This document shows, piece after piece, positions 34,756 to 42,892 of a DNA stretch of 64,000 bases. Source of the stretch: Sinomicrobium soli (GTDB lineage Bacteria; Bacteroidota; Bacteroidia; Flavobacteriales; Flavobacteriaceae); assembly GCF_003285545.1 (NCBI RefSeq), contig NZ_QLNV01000001.1:62001-126000 (forward strand), given 5' to 3'. The notes beneath the pieces were generated by a model, which was not told the origin of the DNA, did not search any database, and was given only the letters and a program-made list of their open reading frames with translations. Each line of letters begins with the position of its first letter. The stretch's first letter is position 1. The translations under genes and the position numbers were made by a program.

Positions 34756-37189
34756 TTAAGTAGTTTTTCTCAAATTCAATTTTATCAGGAGGTACAATTT
34801 CCGCATCGGGAGGACTTTTATCAAATGTTCTCTTAATAATCCCGAACCTCACACTCCCCTTCAATACAAAAGTAGCTATAACTCCTCCGAATTCAGCTAC
34901 AGGCACGATATATACCCCTTCCCGATCGGCTCCACCTTCCACTCCTCCTTTAACACTGGCCTCTCCTGTAATACCGGCCTCTATCTCCGCCTCGAAACTT
35001 CCTGCCGCCACTTCCCCTGTACTTCCCGAAGCAGACAACTCAATTTCCAGCTTAATTTCTCCCGTTACCGTAATTTCTCCTTCACTTCTTTCAGGGAGTA
35101 ATGTATTGATATCAACCTTCCCATCTACCTCTATATTACCTGAGAATCTAACTTCAAAAACAACTTCTACATAATCCTTAGCCTTCGTTCTAACAAATTC
35201 TATAACCTTAGTTACCCCCGGAGATAATGTGGTGGCCGCTGCAGAAATCAAATCAATAGTAAATGTTGCTCCGACCAACGGTTTTGCAGAAGCACCAACG
35301 GTTACCAATGTGGCAATCTGATCTGGTGAATCGGCAGGAATATCACCAGTTTTTTCCAATTTCCATTTTGCCGAGGCTGCAATTGCTGGAGATTCAATCT
35401 CAAGACTCATCGGCATGTTCCCTCTTAAATGAGTTGTTATATTATCTATCAGGGTTTTAACTCTTGCAAACAGGCTAAGGGTTTTACGAATACCTTCCAA
35501 AAATTTGTCTCCAACTTCGAACTCATCTTCACCATTGTTCCAGGTAGCTTTCAATGACCATTCAAAGGATTGTAACATTTCACCATCCGAAGCAAATCCA
35601 CTATCAACAGCCGAACCTATTGCCTTGTCTTTATCAATACTATAACTTGTCAAACCATTACTAAAACCATAATAAAACGGGGCATCATGATTCCATTTAA
35701 ATTCTAATTCCCACTCTATATCCGGGTGTATATTGAACCGTACCTCTCTCGAATATCTACACGTGGATATTCCACACGAATAATTTTGAGTCAACTCCCG
35801 TCTCTTAGGCCAAATATAGCTTAATAAAGCTATCGGATTATTCATTCCTACCACTCCCCCAGGATATTCATACCTTGGCCTCAACACAAGTTTATCTCCA
35901 CTTTCCTCCGGAGACCAGGTACCGACGGCTTCATCATAAACAAATATATTATTATGGTGAGACGGCTTTTCCCCACATTCTTCCGTATGTACTCCTTCGA
36001 GTTGTATGGTAACTTCCTGGTCATCACCATTTCCCGCTACTACGGGAATCACCGGGTGGATCAGGTTCGTAGCCAGGAAGCCCTGTTCCTTATTTTCCCT
36101 AAGTATTTCTATCGGCTCCTGATCCTTTACGATAACTTTCAACGCCGAAAACCTGCATTCTTCATGATCAATAGGAGTAAGGGTTTCTTCCTTTACACTT
36201 ACTATTTGCGGTGTAAGACCCAGCCTGGGCATGATAAAATCGAAAATGGTCGTACTGACCTTCAGGGTAAAATCCCGGATCACCGGGCTTCCCGGAGCGA
36301 ATCCGCCATCTGTACGGTTTTCCAATACGTCTTTCGGATTGAAGGTAAACCTCACCGTATAATCCTGTGTGGTCCCGTCCGGATGCCCTGTAGCCTCTTT
36401 CCAGGCAGGGTCTACAAAAAGGCTTTCCTTCATCTGAAGGTTATACTCAAGAGCGGGATTATCGGAATTCGCATACCGGTCCAGGTCCAACCGCTTCTTC
36501 CCGTTGTAAATACGTGTACCCTGGTAAAGGATCTCCACCTCTGCCCCGTATCTTCCCGGAATGATCCGGTGGGTTTCTATATGCAGGTCTACGGTGTCCC
36601 CGTACCTGATACCTTCCAGGCTTTGTATATCTTCCCGGATAAAATTCTCATCGGGGTCATACATCCGGAACTCCCTTTTTTTAGCGAAAAGGGAAAGTAC
36701 CCCCGGCTGGTCTACTCCTATGATAAACGCTCCCATACCGGCCCAGTCCGGACTGTAATACAGGCTTTCCAGCCATATGCCCTGCCCTGCCCGTTCAGGC
36801 GTATACGACGGATACCTGGGGCGGCTCCAGTCTGTTTGCCCGTTCTCACCGGTCTCAAAAACCGTGATATAATTATGTGCGACCTGTTTCACCGATTCCG
36901 GGGTATAATCTGCCTTCCCTCCGTTCAGGTGGTTAAAGTACTCGTGTAAAGCCATCGGAGCCGGGCCGCTTTTCCATTCCAGCCAGCTCTCTTCCCCGAA
37001 AGCATCCATCCCCTGAGCCACAAAATACATCCGGTGCTTCCGCGACTGTAGTGACCTGAGACGGTCCGTATCCAGCTGAAATGTCGCTTTTTGCCCTACC
37101 GGAACCTCAAAGATCACATAATTATGACGCGAGGTTTCCATCACCTTATTCCCGGAAGAAGCGCCCGACAAGGATATCCATTTACTCAT
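34748..37189 (-). CDS. Large putative T6SS cargo/effector protein (813 aa), unknown fold
   Basis: No signal peptide and no recognised domain. Residues 1 to about 380 are beta-rich (MSKWISLSGASSGNKVMETS..., FAKKREFRMYDPDENF, DTVDLHIETHRIIPGRYGAEVEILYQGT). Residues about 610-790 are rich in A, G, V, I and E with alternating strands (LVTVGASAKPLVGATFTIDL, FEAEIEAGITGEASVKGG), as in pore-forming or barrel-like toxins. The DNA for the C-terminal half is more AT-rich than that for the N-terminal half. It follows the PAAR-like gene with no gap and precedes a lipoprotein by overlap, the usual order of PAAR, toxin and immunity. Confidence 0.65.
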   Translation of the reverse strand: MSKWISLSGASSGNKVMETSRHNYVIFEVPVGQKATFQLDTDRLRSLQSRKHRMYFVAQGMDAFGEESWLEWKSGPAPMALHEYFNHLNGGKADYTPESVKQVAHNYITVFETGENGQTDWSRPRYPSYTPERAGQGIWLESLYYSPDWAGMGAFIIGVDQPGVLSLFAKKREFRMYDPDENFIREDIQSLEGIRYGDTVDLHIETHRIIPGRYGAEVEILYQGTRIYNGKKRLDLDRYANSDNPALEYNLQMKESLFVDPAWKEATGHPDGTTQDYTVRFTFNPKDVLENRTDGGFAPGSPVIRDFTLKVSTTIFDFIMPRLGLTPQIVSVKEETLTPIDHEECRFSALKVIVKDQEPIEILRENKEQGFLATNLIHPVIPVVAGNGDDQEVTIQLEGVHTEECGEKPSHHNNIFVYDEAVGTWSPEESGDKLVLRPRYEYPGGVVGMNNPIALLSYIWPKRRELTQNYSCGISTCRYSREVRFNIHPDIEWELEFKWNHDAPFYYGFSNGLTSYSIDKDKAIGSAVDSGFASDGEMLQSFEWSLKATWNNGEDEFEVGDKFLEGIRKTLSLFARVKTLIDNITTHLRGNMPMSLEIESPAIAASAKWKLEKTGDIPADSPDQIATLVTVGASAKPLVGATFTIDLISAAATTLSPGVTKVIEFVRTKAKDYVEVVFEVRFSGNIEVDGKVDINTLLPERSEGEITVTGEIKLEIELSASGSTGEVAAGSFEAEIEAGITGEASVKGGVEGGADREGVYIVPVAEFGGVIATFVLKGSVRFGIIKRTFDKSPPDAEIVPPDKIEFEKNYLNE

Positions 37190-37674
37190 TATTCGGCACT
37201 TATTAGATGTTCTACTTTATCTTCCCGTTGTTCCGAAGGGGCCGCAAAAGGGTTGAGCATGACATGGGTTTCCTCGTCGGCCTGCTCCATTTGCTGCGAG
37301 GTAGGCGAGGCTGTTTGTCCGTGAAAACTGACCGTAATACACGGAGCCCCGGCAACAGGACAGGTCGCCTTACTCTTTTCAGTCAGTACTTTACCGCCAT
37401 TGCTCAATGTTACCTTTTCGTAAAAATCCTGCCATTCGGCAACCTGTACCTGGCAGGGTTTGTATCCGCCCGGGGTCGGTTGCAGTTTACACTGCCCGAA
37501 GGTCTTTTTTTCAAAAGGCTGCCCCACATCCATATGGGTAGCGATCATCTTGTCGCTGCCATCACTCTCATTTACGTATTCCTTATGCTTGCTTACCACT
37601 TGCAGGGTATCCGGAAAATCGCCGTACCGGCATTCGCATAATGCTCCCTGACATACTATTTTTCCACTGCTCAT
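37189..37674 (-). CDS. PAAR-like DUF4280 protein (T6SS spike tip)
   Basis: The 161-residue protein carries the DUF4280 pattern: VCQGALCECRYGDFPD, KMIATHMDVGQPFEKKTFGQCKL, ATCPVAGAPCITVSFHGQTA. Its cysteines are conserved in this PAAR-like group. Such proteins sharpen the VgrG spike and carry effectors. The stop abuts the cargo gene at 34748-37189, and the start overlaps the gene at 37671 by 4 bases. About 35 residues at the C-terminus extend beyond the core. Confidence 0.85.
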   Translation of the reverse strand: MSSGKIVCQGALCECRYGDFPDTLQVVSKHKEYVNESDGSDKMIATHMDVGQPFEKKTFGQCKLQPTPGGYKPCQVQVAEWQDFYEKVTLSNGGKVLTEKSKATCPVAGAPCITVSFHGQTASPTSQQMEQADEETHVMLNPFAAPSEQREDKVEHLISAE

Positions 37675-38423
37675 ATCCGTGTTATTTTAAACGAAATCTC
37701 TCTTTCCTTACCTGTGACCAGATGACAGACGCCCTCCATTTTTTTTAATACAACCCCGTCTTTCTCCCAGGTATACGACATATTCAAGTTCCCATCCTTT
37801 ACCCTTGTCCGGTAGCGAACCCGGTCGGAGGCATATGTTCCGGTATATTCCAGCCGGAAATACCCCGTATCCTGACGTTTCAGCCGATGTCCGCATTTAA
37901 AGGAAACAGGCCTTTCCCCAGGAACCAGCGGCAACCTGATGATATTTTCTTCCTTTTGTCCGATCGCCTCCTGCATAAAAAACAGGTAATAGAACATGTC
38001 TTTCCTGATCGCCTGCCGGAATGTCTCTACCGACGCAAGGCTACCGGACATCCGGTCCAGGTATTTTTCCGCTTCCGCTCCGGTATACTCCCTTTGCAAT
38101 CCCGGAAGTGCATTTGTCCAGCGCTCCCGTATCTCCTCAAAATTATCAATCCCCAACAACACCCCGGACCGGCCTATCCTGAAAACAAACGGATATAGCA
38201 CTCCGGAACATTTTTCCGCAAAGACATCCATCAGCCTGTGAACAAGCCCGCCATTTACCGCAAACCCTTTACGGTTCAATACACACCGCAGGTTTCCTTC
38301 GCTTTCCTCCGTGTATGTAACCTCCACTATATATTGTATCGTCTTCTCTTCTTCCCCTTCCGGCCTCCCCTTATCCTTTCGTTTATATGTAAATTTTACT
38401 CCGTATACCAGGTTCTTTTTCAT
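37671..38423 (-). CDS. T6SS-island protein of unknown function upstream of PAAR-like gene
   Basis: The 250-residue protein has no signal or membrane segment and no recognised family. It has a beta-rich start (IQYIVEVTYTEESEGNLRCV), a helical middle (RMSGSLASVETFRQAIRKDMFYYLFFMQEAIG) and a beta-rich end (YTGTYASDRVRYRTRVKDGN, VCHLVTGKEREISFKITRI). Translational overlap (ATGA) with the PAAR-like gene and cytosolic location suggest an effector chaperone or adaptor, by context only. GC content is like the host genes. Confidence 0.65.
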   Translation of the reverse strand: MKKNLVYGVKFTYKRKDKGRPEGEEEKTIQYIVEVTYTEESEGNLRCVLNRKGFAVNGGLVHRLMDVFAEKCSGVLYPFVFRIGRSGVLLGIDNFEEIRERWTNALPGLQREYTGAEAEKYLDRMSGSLASVETFRQAIRKDMFYYLFFMQEAIGQKEENIIRLPLVPGERPVSFKCGHRLKRQDTGYFRLEYTGTYASDRVRYRTRVKDGNLNMSYTWEKDGVVLKKMEGVCHLVTGKEREISFKITRI

Positions 38424-38478
38424 ATTAGGATCAGTACTGAAAAGGTATTGTTTTAGCTATTAAAATTATCGTCTTCAC

Positions 38479-39045
38479 TTAGTTTAATAACGCTCTAAAG
38501 TCACTTCCAACCTTTGAAAACTCAACTTTCCCGAAGTCCTTTTCCGTATATACTTCATGTTTTTCCTGAATACTTTCAGGAGTTTGCTTAACCGTGAGAA
38601 TATTCATTTTTTTTAGATATATATTATCAGGCGACTCATAAACAAAATATAAGGTAATGTGTTCCAGGTTTACCATAAACCCTCCCTCGTTAGCATTTAA
38701 GGAGATATAAGGGTCCCCTCCCTGGTAACCACATGCCGAACAAGTTATCATTTCATTATTAATTGCGATAGTTTTATATTCTTCTGCTCCTTGTCCTAAC
38801 TTTACTTCCAATATTCGGTTAGCTTTTTCATTGGCCGTCATTAATTTTATTTTATCAGTCATTCCATCCCCATTAATATCTAACATCAAAGAATCTACAG
38901 CCAATCCGGTCTGGATCCTCTCTACTTTCTGACTTTTTTGATCATTCTGACTTTCTGGTTTTCCTTTACAAAAAACAAAAACAATACCAAGCCAAACAAA
39001 GCCAATTCTCAATATAATTGTTTTAATCCTCTTTGAATTCATCAT
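38479..39045 (-). CDS. Putative immunity lipoprotein for the muramidase effector
   Basis: The 188-residue protein has a lipoprotein signal (GFVWLGIVFVFC-KGK). Its body contains LDINGDGMTDKIKL, a calcium-binding or FG-GAP-like D-x-N-x-D-G motif, and CSACGYQGGDPYISL. The start lies 23 bases inside the end of the muramidase effector gene, which implies co-translation. A periplasmic lipoprotein is the right place to block a peptidoglycan hydrolase. A similar motif occurs in the lipoprotein paired with the GH19 effector. Confidence 0.72.
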   Translation of the reverse strand: MMNSKRIKTIILRIGFVWLGIVFVFCKGKPESQNDQKSQKVERIQTGLAVDSLMLDINGDGMTDKIKLMTANEKANRILEVKLGQGAEEYKTIAINNEMITCSACGYQGGDPYISLNANEGGFMVNLEHITLYFVYESPDNIYLKKMNILTVKQTPESIQEKHEVYTEKDFGKVEFSKVGSDFRALLN

Positions 39046-40573
39046 AGTAATCTTTTAAATTATCCGCATATTCTGGATTAAAAGTTTGCCAGGAAGATCC
39101 ATTATATTTTTCGGCTATTTTTTCCCAATCTTTATCTTTCATAGCCTGAATCAAACCATTTGTATTTTCCAGATAACCAATAAAAAATTTAAATTGTTGT
39201 ACTTCACAAGTATTAACAGCTTTCTCCATTTTTTCTGGAGTTTCAAAAGCTACATCATAATTAAAACCCATTACTTGAAATTTACCCCATGAACATGATT
39301 TTAATGCACTGGTGTAATCAATCCCCTTTGCAATTCTTAATTTCTCATATTGATCTGCATACGAACCATATCCTCCTGAATTATTATTAACAATATTCGG
39401 ATATTGATCCTTCAACTTTTTTAGTTCCTCATCCGTTTTTCCTAAATCTTCCTTTAGGTATTTCCACATTTTATGTCTTTCAAATAAAATAGTTGCCTGC
39501 TCTTCTTCCCAGAAACTATTTCTTTTGGATTCTTGTTTGGCTATGGCATGCATAATTGCAGATTCTACTCCAAGTCTTTCAGATTCCTGTTCGTAAAGTT
39601 CATCCGTAATTGAAGAACCTTTTCCTCCACATGAGGTATTTAATAGTCCTTGTAACTTACAATAGCAAGTAGCCCCTCCTACCTCAAACCACTCCCCGTC
39701 CTCATTCAAAAACACATTACTCCTGTCCCTTCCACAATACACAACGTCCCCTTCTTCCGCCCGGGCTTCCACTTCAATGGAAAGCAGACTCTTTACCGTA
39801 TCATATATGGGTTCCATCCCTATAGGGGTCATTGCCCCGAAGGCTTCGGGGGAGACCGTTCTTTGATTTTCCGTATCGCTATAACCTACCAACTCCTTGT
39901 CCTGTAATTTCTCCCGCCAGGTTTCCAGGGTTTCATCTTCTTCAGGACGCAGCTTTATTTTAGCATAGTAGTAAATCCCTTTTAATTCTTCCTCCTCCGG
40001 CTCACAGAGCTCTATGGCAGTCACTTCGCTGTCGTCCTGCATCACCGCAAGTGCTCCCCCGTCCGTTAGCAAGGGCTCCTTTTCTTTCAGGGTTGCCCGG
40101 AGACTGCTCAAAGTACCGAAATGTTCCACCACAATATAGACCTCTTCCCCAATATTTCCAGCGGTTATTTGCTCGAACCGGGTTGTCTCGCCTACCTTGG
40201 TCCTGCTGGTGATATGAAGCTTATCCCCGACATCTATTTCAGTTGACGTCAATCCGTTTTCCTCCATAATATCCTGGTAGGATACCCCTTCATACTCGCC
40301 TGCTATTACAGAGAGGTTGTCGCCGGAGACTACCGTATACTCTTCGGTAGTTTCGTCGTAGACATCTTCTACTTTTTTCTCCGCAAAAAAGGCTTTGTTT
40401 ATAAATACGTCACCGGGGGGCGCCTCTTCGGGATCTCCGAAACATATCCCTTCTTCCGCAGTTTCGTTAATTGCGGTAGAGGCTGCCTGGGTGATGACAT
40501 CAGCATAATTGCTGATATCACCGCGGGCAATACGGATAAATTTTCCCAAAGCTACTTTTGTAATCACACCCAT
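39023..40573 (-). CDS. T6SS LysM effector with N-acetylmuramidase (DUF3380-type) tail
   Basis: The 516-residue protein shares about 305 N-terminal residues with the gene at 43866 (nearly identical). This delivery part includes a LysM domain (about 78-123, YTVVSGDNLSVIAGEYEG). After CYC near residue 307 the tail differs: RLGVESAIMHAIAKQESKR, ATILFERHKMWKYL, NNNSGGYGSYADQYEKLR, SCSWGKFQVMGFNYDVAF and DWEKIAEKYNGSSW. These are the N-acetylmuramidase family features, with Glu in AKQESK as likely catalytic acid. It would cut peptidoglycan of a rival cell. The downstream lipoprotein is the likely immunity partner. Confidence 0.87.
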   Translation of the reverse strand: MGVITKVALGKFIRIARGDISNYADVITQAASTAINETAEEGICFGDPEEAPPGDVFINKAFFAEKKVEDVYDETTEEYTVVSGDNLSVIAGEYEGVSYQDIMEENGLTSTEIDVGDKLHITSRTKVGETTRFEQITAGNIGEEVYIVVEHFGTLSSLRATLKEKEPLLTDGGALAVMQDDSEVTAIELCEPEEEELKGIYYYAKIKLRPEEDETLETWREKLQDKELVGYSDTENQRTVSPEAFGAMTPIGMEPIYDTVKSLLSIEVEARAEEGDVVYCGRDRSNVFLNEDGEWFEVGGATCYCKLQGLLNTSCGGKGSSITDELYEQESERLGVESAIMHAIAKQESKRNSFWEEEQATILFERHKMWKYLKEDLGKTDEELKKLKDQYPNIVNNNSGGYGSYADQYEKLRIAKGIDYTSALKSCSWGKFQVMGFNYDVAFETPEKMEKAVNTCEVQQFKFFIGYLENTNGLIQAMKDKDWEKIAEKYNGSSWQTFNPEYADNLKDYYDEFKED

Positions 40574-40656
40574 AACTAAAACAGGTTTCCTTTTTTTCCA
40601 CTATTGCTGTTTATTTTCGACCTGGCATGGCTATTCAATATGCCTTCGTTACTCAT
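39657..40656. repeat. 1000-bp direct repeat, copy 1 (vgrG tail + effector front half)
   Basis: This segment matches 44593-45592 with only scattered single-base changes, and both copies are 1000 bp long without visible gaps. It covers codons 1 to about 305 of the LysM effector and the last 26 codons of a vgrG. Sequence identity stops sharply at both ends. Confidence 0.93.
40576..40656 (-). pseudogene. vgrG 3'-end remnant
   Basis: Twenty-six codons (MSNEGILNSHARSKINSNSG, then KKGNLF) and a stop correspond to the last residues of the intact VgrG at 45512 (MSNEGALNSHARSKINNNSG...). It lies between the stop of the lipoprotein at 40662 (5 bases away) and the second LysM effector. It shows that the duplicated unit carried the end of vgrG with it. 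An in-frame ATG is present, so a short peptide could be made. Confidence 0.85.
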
Positions 40657-40661
40657 AGAAC

Positions 40662-41327
40662 TTATTTATTTTCACTGTTGCCGCCGGACTTAAAATCTTT
40701 CATTTTATTGATTACTTCCTGGTCCGGTATCCCGGTAAAATCAATTTCAGAAGTTTTTTTACAAACGATAGTATCCTTGTTACCTACTAAATAAATCAAA
40801 AGTTGATTTTCATCCTCACTTATCAAAATTTTCTTACTCTCAAAGTCATTAAAATCAAAGTCAAAATCCACTGGTGAATAATAGCCCGAAGACTCCAATT
40901 TATTTTGGTTTATTTTATACAATTCATAAGCAAAAACCTCTTCTGTCATGGTAGGGAAGGTAACCCATTCTGCATCTTCTCTACCAAAGAAGTGAATCTC
41001 TTTCTGTATTTGTTCCAAGGATACATTATAAAAAAAATCTAAATTCACATTATTAAAAGACTCCGGAGGGAATTCCACAAATGCCAATTCTTCATTTTTG
41101 AATAAATAAAACACGAGATCAGGTTGTGTATATGATATTCTGACAATATCTCCGTTTTGATCCACTTTGGATCCCGGGTGTAATTCCTGTAAAAAAACCT
41201 CATTACTTTCAAGAACAGTATCTGCGACAGTTGCAAGATTTTTTTCTCGTTTAGACTTACAAGCAGTAAACAGAATCAGGAAACAAAGTATATATAAATT
41301 ATGAGGTAAAGCCTTCCATGTTGCCAT
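40662..41327 (-). CDS. Orphan lipoprotein, putative immunity protein
   Basis: ATG at 41327 gives a standard lipoprotein signal (NLYILCFLILFTAC-KSK) and 221 residues; the frame is open up to 41420 but those codons overlap another coding remnant. The acidic, aromatic body (DLVFYLFKNEELAFVEFPPESF, FDFDFNDFESKKILISEDE) is not recognised. A start-less reading frame ends 29 bases inside its start, the same geometry as intact effector/lipoprotein pairs here. Confidence 0.7.
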   Translation of the reverse strand: MATWKALPHNLYILCFLILFTACKSKREKNLATVADTVLESNEVFLQELHPGSKVDQNGDIVRISYTQPDLVFYLFKNEELAFVEFPPESFNNVNLDFFYNVSLEQIQKEIHFFGREDAEWVTFPTMTEEVFAYELYKINQNKLESSGYYSPVDFDFDFNDFESKKILISEDENQLLIYLVGNKDTIVCKKTSEIDFTGIPDQEVINKMKDFKSGGNSENK

Positions 41328-41436
41328 ACTGTAATTTTTCCTGTCCGTTGACTTCTTTGATCTTACCTCTGTCCTTTTCATCTTCTTGTTGTCTGTCATC
41401 TTCTGATTGATTATCGCCATTTATATCACTTTTTCT
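41299..41436 (-). pseudogene. Start-less remnant of an effector tail
   Basis: Forty-five codons between a TGA at 41437-41439 and TAA at 41299-41301, without a start codon. They read ...SDINGDNQSEDDRQQEDEK and end KEVNGQEKLQYGNMEGFTS. The frame overlaps the start of the lipoprotein gene by 29 bases, exactly the overlap seen between the GH19 effector and its lipoprotein. This is best explained as the 3' end of a former toxin gene whose body was lost. Confidence 0.5.
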
Positions 41437-41500
41437 TCAAAGATCAATTATCCTCCGAGCATTTCATATAGTATTCAATTATAAAGGAAAACCACAACTC

Positions 41501-42154
41501 TCAATCTACCCCTTGTTTTAGCACTTTGTTAAACCCCTTTTTTAAGGCATTTACATCAGCCCTACTTCTCGTTATTTTCTCTAACAATCTTTGTGAAATT
41601 TCTTTTTCCGGATGGGGGCCATCAAAATGAAAAAACCAAAACCCTATTTGTGTTCGCTGCTCCTTCTGCGATAAGATTTCAAATAGGTCATCAGGGTTAT
41701 CCTCTATCATTTCATGCAGTTTGTGCTTTAGGTAATTTACAGCATCTGCATCCCATTTACCTTGCTTTGCAATATTTATTATCTTATTCAAAACTTCATC
41801 TTTACAACAAATCTCTGAACTTAGAAACAACATATCTATATATGCGTTAGCTTCTTTATATAGAGGCATTTCACCCTCTTCATCATCAAATCCAAAATAA
41901 TCCTGAAAAGACTGAAATGTAGAAGGAAAGGCATATACATATCTGGTCAAATCAGCGTCGGAAACTTTTTCAGATGAAATCTTCTTAAAATAATATGTCA
42001 AAGAATCAATTTCTGATACTTGCTGCTCTGCTTTTGAAATATCTTTGGTAGTTCCTTCTGAATATTCGGATTTATTTTTATTCTTCTTTACTTGTTCACA
42101 TCCTATAAACAAACATATATTCAAGATCACAATTGTACAAAACACCTTATTCAT
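41501..42154 (-). CDS. Orphan lipoprotein, putative immunity protein
   Basis: ATG at 42154 gives a lipoprotein signal (MNKVFCTIVILNICLFIGC-EQ). An alpha-helical acidic body follows (SLTYYFKKISSEKVSDADLT, AVNYLKHKLHEMIEDNPDDL, IGFWFFHFDGPHPEKEISQR). No known family was recognised. Its start overlaps by 8 bases the stop of a start-less remnant at 42147-42314, and the AT-rich composition matches other island lipoproteins. Immunity is inferred. Confidence 0.7.
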   Translation of the reverse strand: MNKVFCTIVILNICLFIGCEQVKKNKNKSEYSEGTTKDISKAEQQVSEIDSLTYYFKKISSEKVSDADLTRYVYAFPSTFQSFQDYFGFDDEEGEMPLYKEANAYIDMLFLSSEICCKDEVLNKIINIAKQGKWDADAVNYLKHKLHEMIEDNPDDLFEILSQKEQRTQIGFWFFHFDGPHPEKEISQRLLEKITRSRADVNALKKGFNKVLKQGVD

Positions 42155-42314
42155 CTTCTCCAACAAAATTTTCTGTTATAATAATCTTTGCATCTTCTAT
42201 ACCAACCTCTTTAACATAATCGTTAATTTCTTTCAGTTTAGCTTTACTTCCGGAAACCCAATCTGTAGATTTTGAAGTTCCAGGTAATAAACAACCTCCT
42301 CCGTATAGACGTTC
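42147..42314 (-). pseudogene. Start-less remnant of an effector tail
   Basis: Fifty-five codons without a start, from a TGA at 42315-42317 to TAA at 42147-42149. They include ERLYGGGCLLPGTSKSTDWV and KLKEINDYVKEVGIEDAKII and end ITENFVGEDE. The sequence looks protein-like and its stop overlaps the ATG of the lipoprotein gene (GATGAATAAG). It is probably the C-terminal end of a deleted toxin. The rest of the gap to 42446 shows no gene. Confidence 0.5.
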
Positions 42315-42446
42315 TCAAGCAACTCATTTTAATTAGAAACCAGCAACTCTGCATGTCGCAAAGCATGAGTCCTATATATAATATTTTCTTTTACTATTTG
42401 ATAACATTTTGTAACCCTTTTTGTTATCTTCCCAGTCAACAGCATT

Positions 42447-42887
42447 TCAAGAAGCTTTCTTCAATACCAAATATTTATCTTCACATTCTTCAAATTGTGA
42501 AAAAGGATTCTCAGCATTACCATAATTTTGAATGAGAATGGACGAATCTTCATATTCTCCTCTGAATTCAGGTTTTATCTCCAAATTTCCCGAACTTTCT
42601 TCTACACGGAAAAGAAAGAATACCTTCTCACTTTCTCTACTAATCTCAATTACTCCGGATTCTTTTCTCTTATTCGTTTCCAGATTAAATGTATTATTCT
42701 TTAACCTGATCCGAAGATTACATTTATTTCCGCCAGCTAACTTATATACACCATCATAAATATGTAAAGTATCTTTTTGATTGTTGATGTAAGAACTTAT
42801 TTTTTTCGTTTGGGGGTTAATAGTTTCTTTTTTCTCTATACATTCAAACAAGAGTAGAAAAATTAAGATTAATATCGCTTCCGGCAT
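42447..42887 (-). CDS. Small lipoprotein downstream of the GH19 immunity candidate
   Basis: The 146-residue protein starts MPEAILILIFLLLFEC-IEKK, a short but usable lipoprotein signal. A beta-rich domain follows (DGVYKLAGGNKCNLRIRLKN, SGVIEISRESEKVFFLFRV, KPEFRGEYEDSSILIQNYG). No known family was recognised. It lies 5 bases after the stop of the gene at 42893, so it belongs to the GH19 effector transcript and may be a second protective lipoprotein. Confidence 0.68.
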   Translation of the reverse strand: MPEAILILIFLLLFECIEKKETINPQTKKISSYINNQKDTLHIYDGVYKLAGGNKCNLRIRLKNNTFNLETNKRKESGVIEISRESEKVFFLFRVEESSGNLEIKPEFRGEYEDSSILIQNYGNAENPFSQFEECEDKYLVLKKAS

Positions 42888-42892
42888 TTTAC

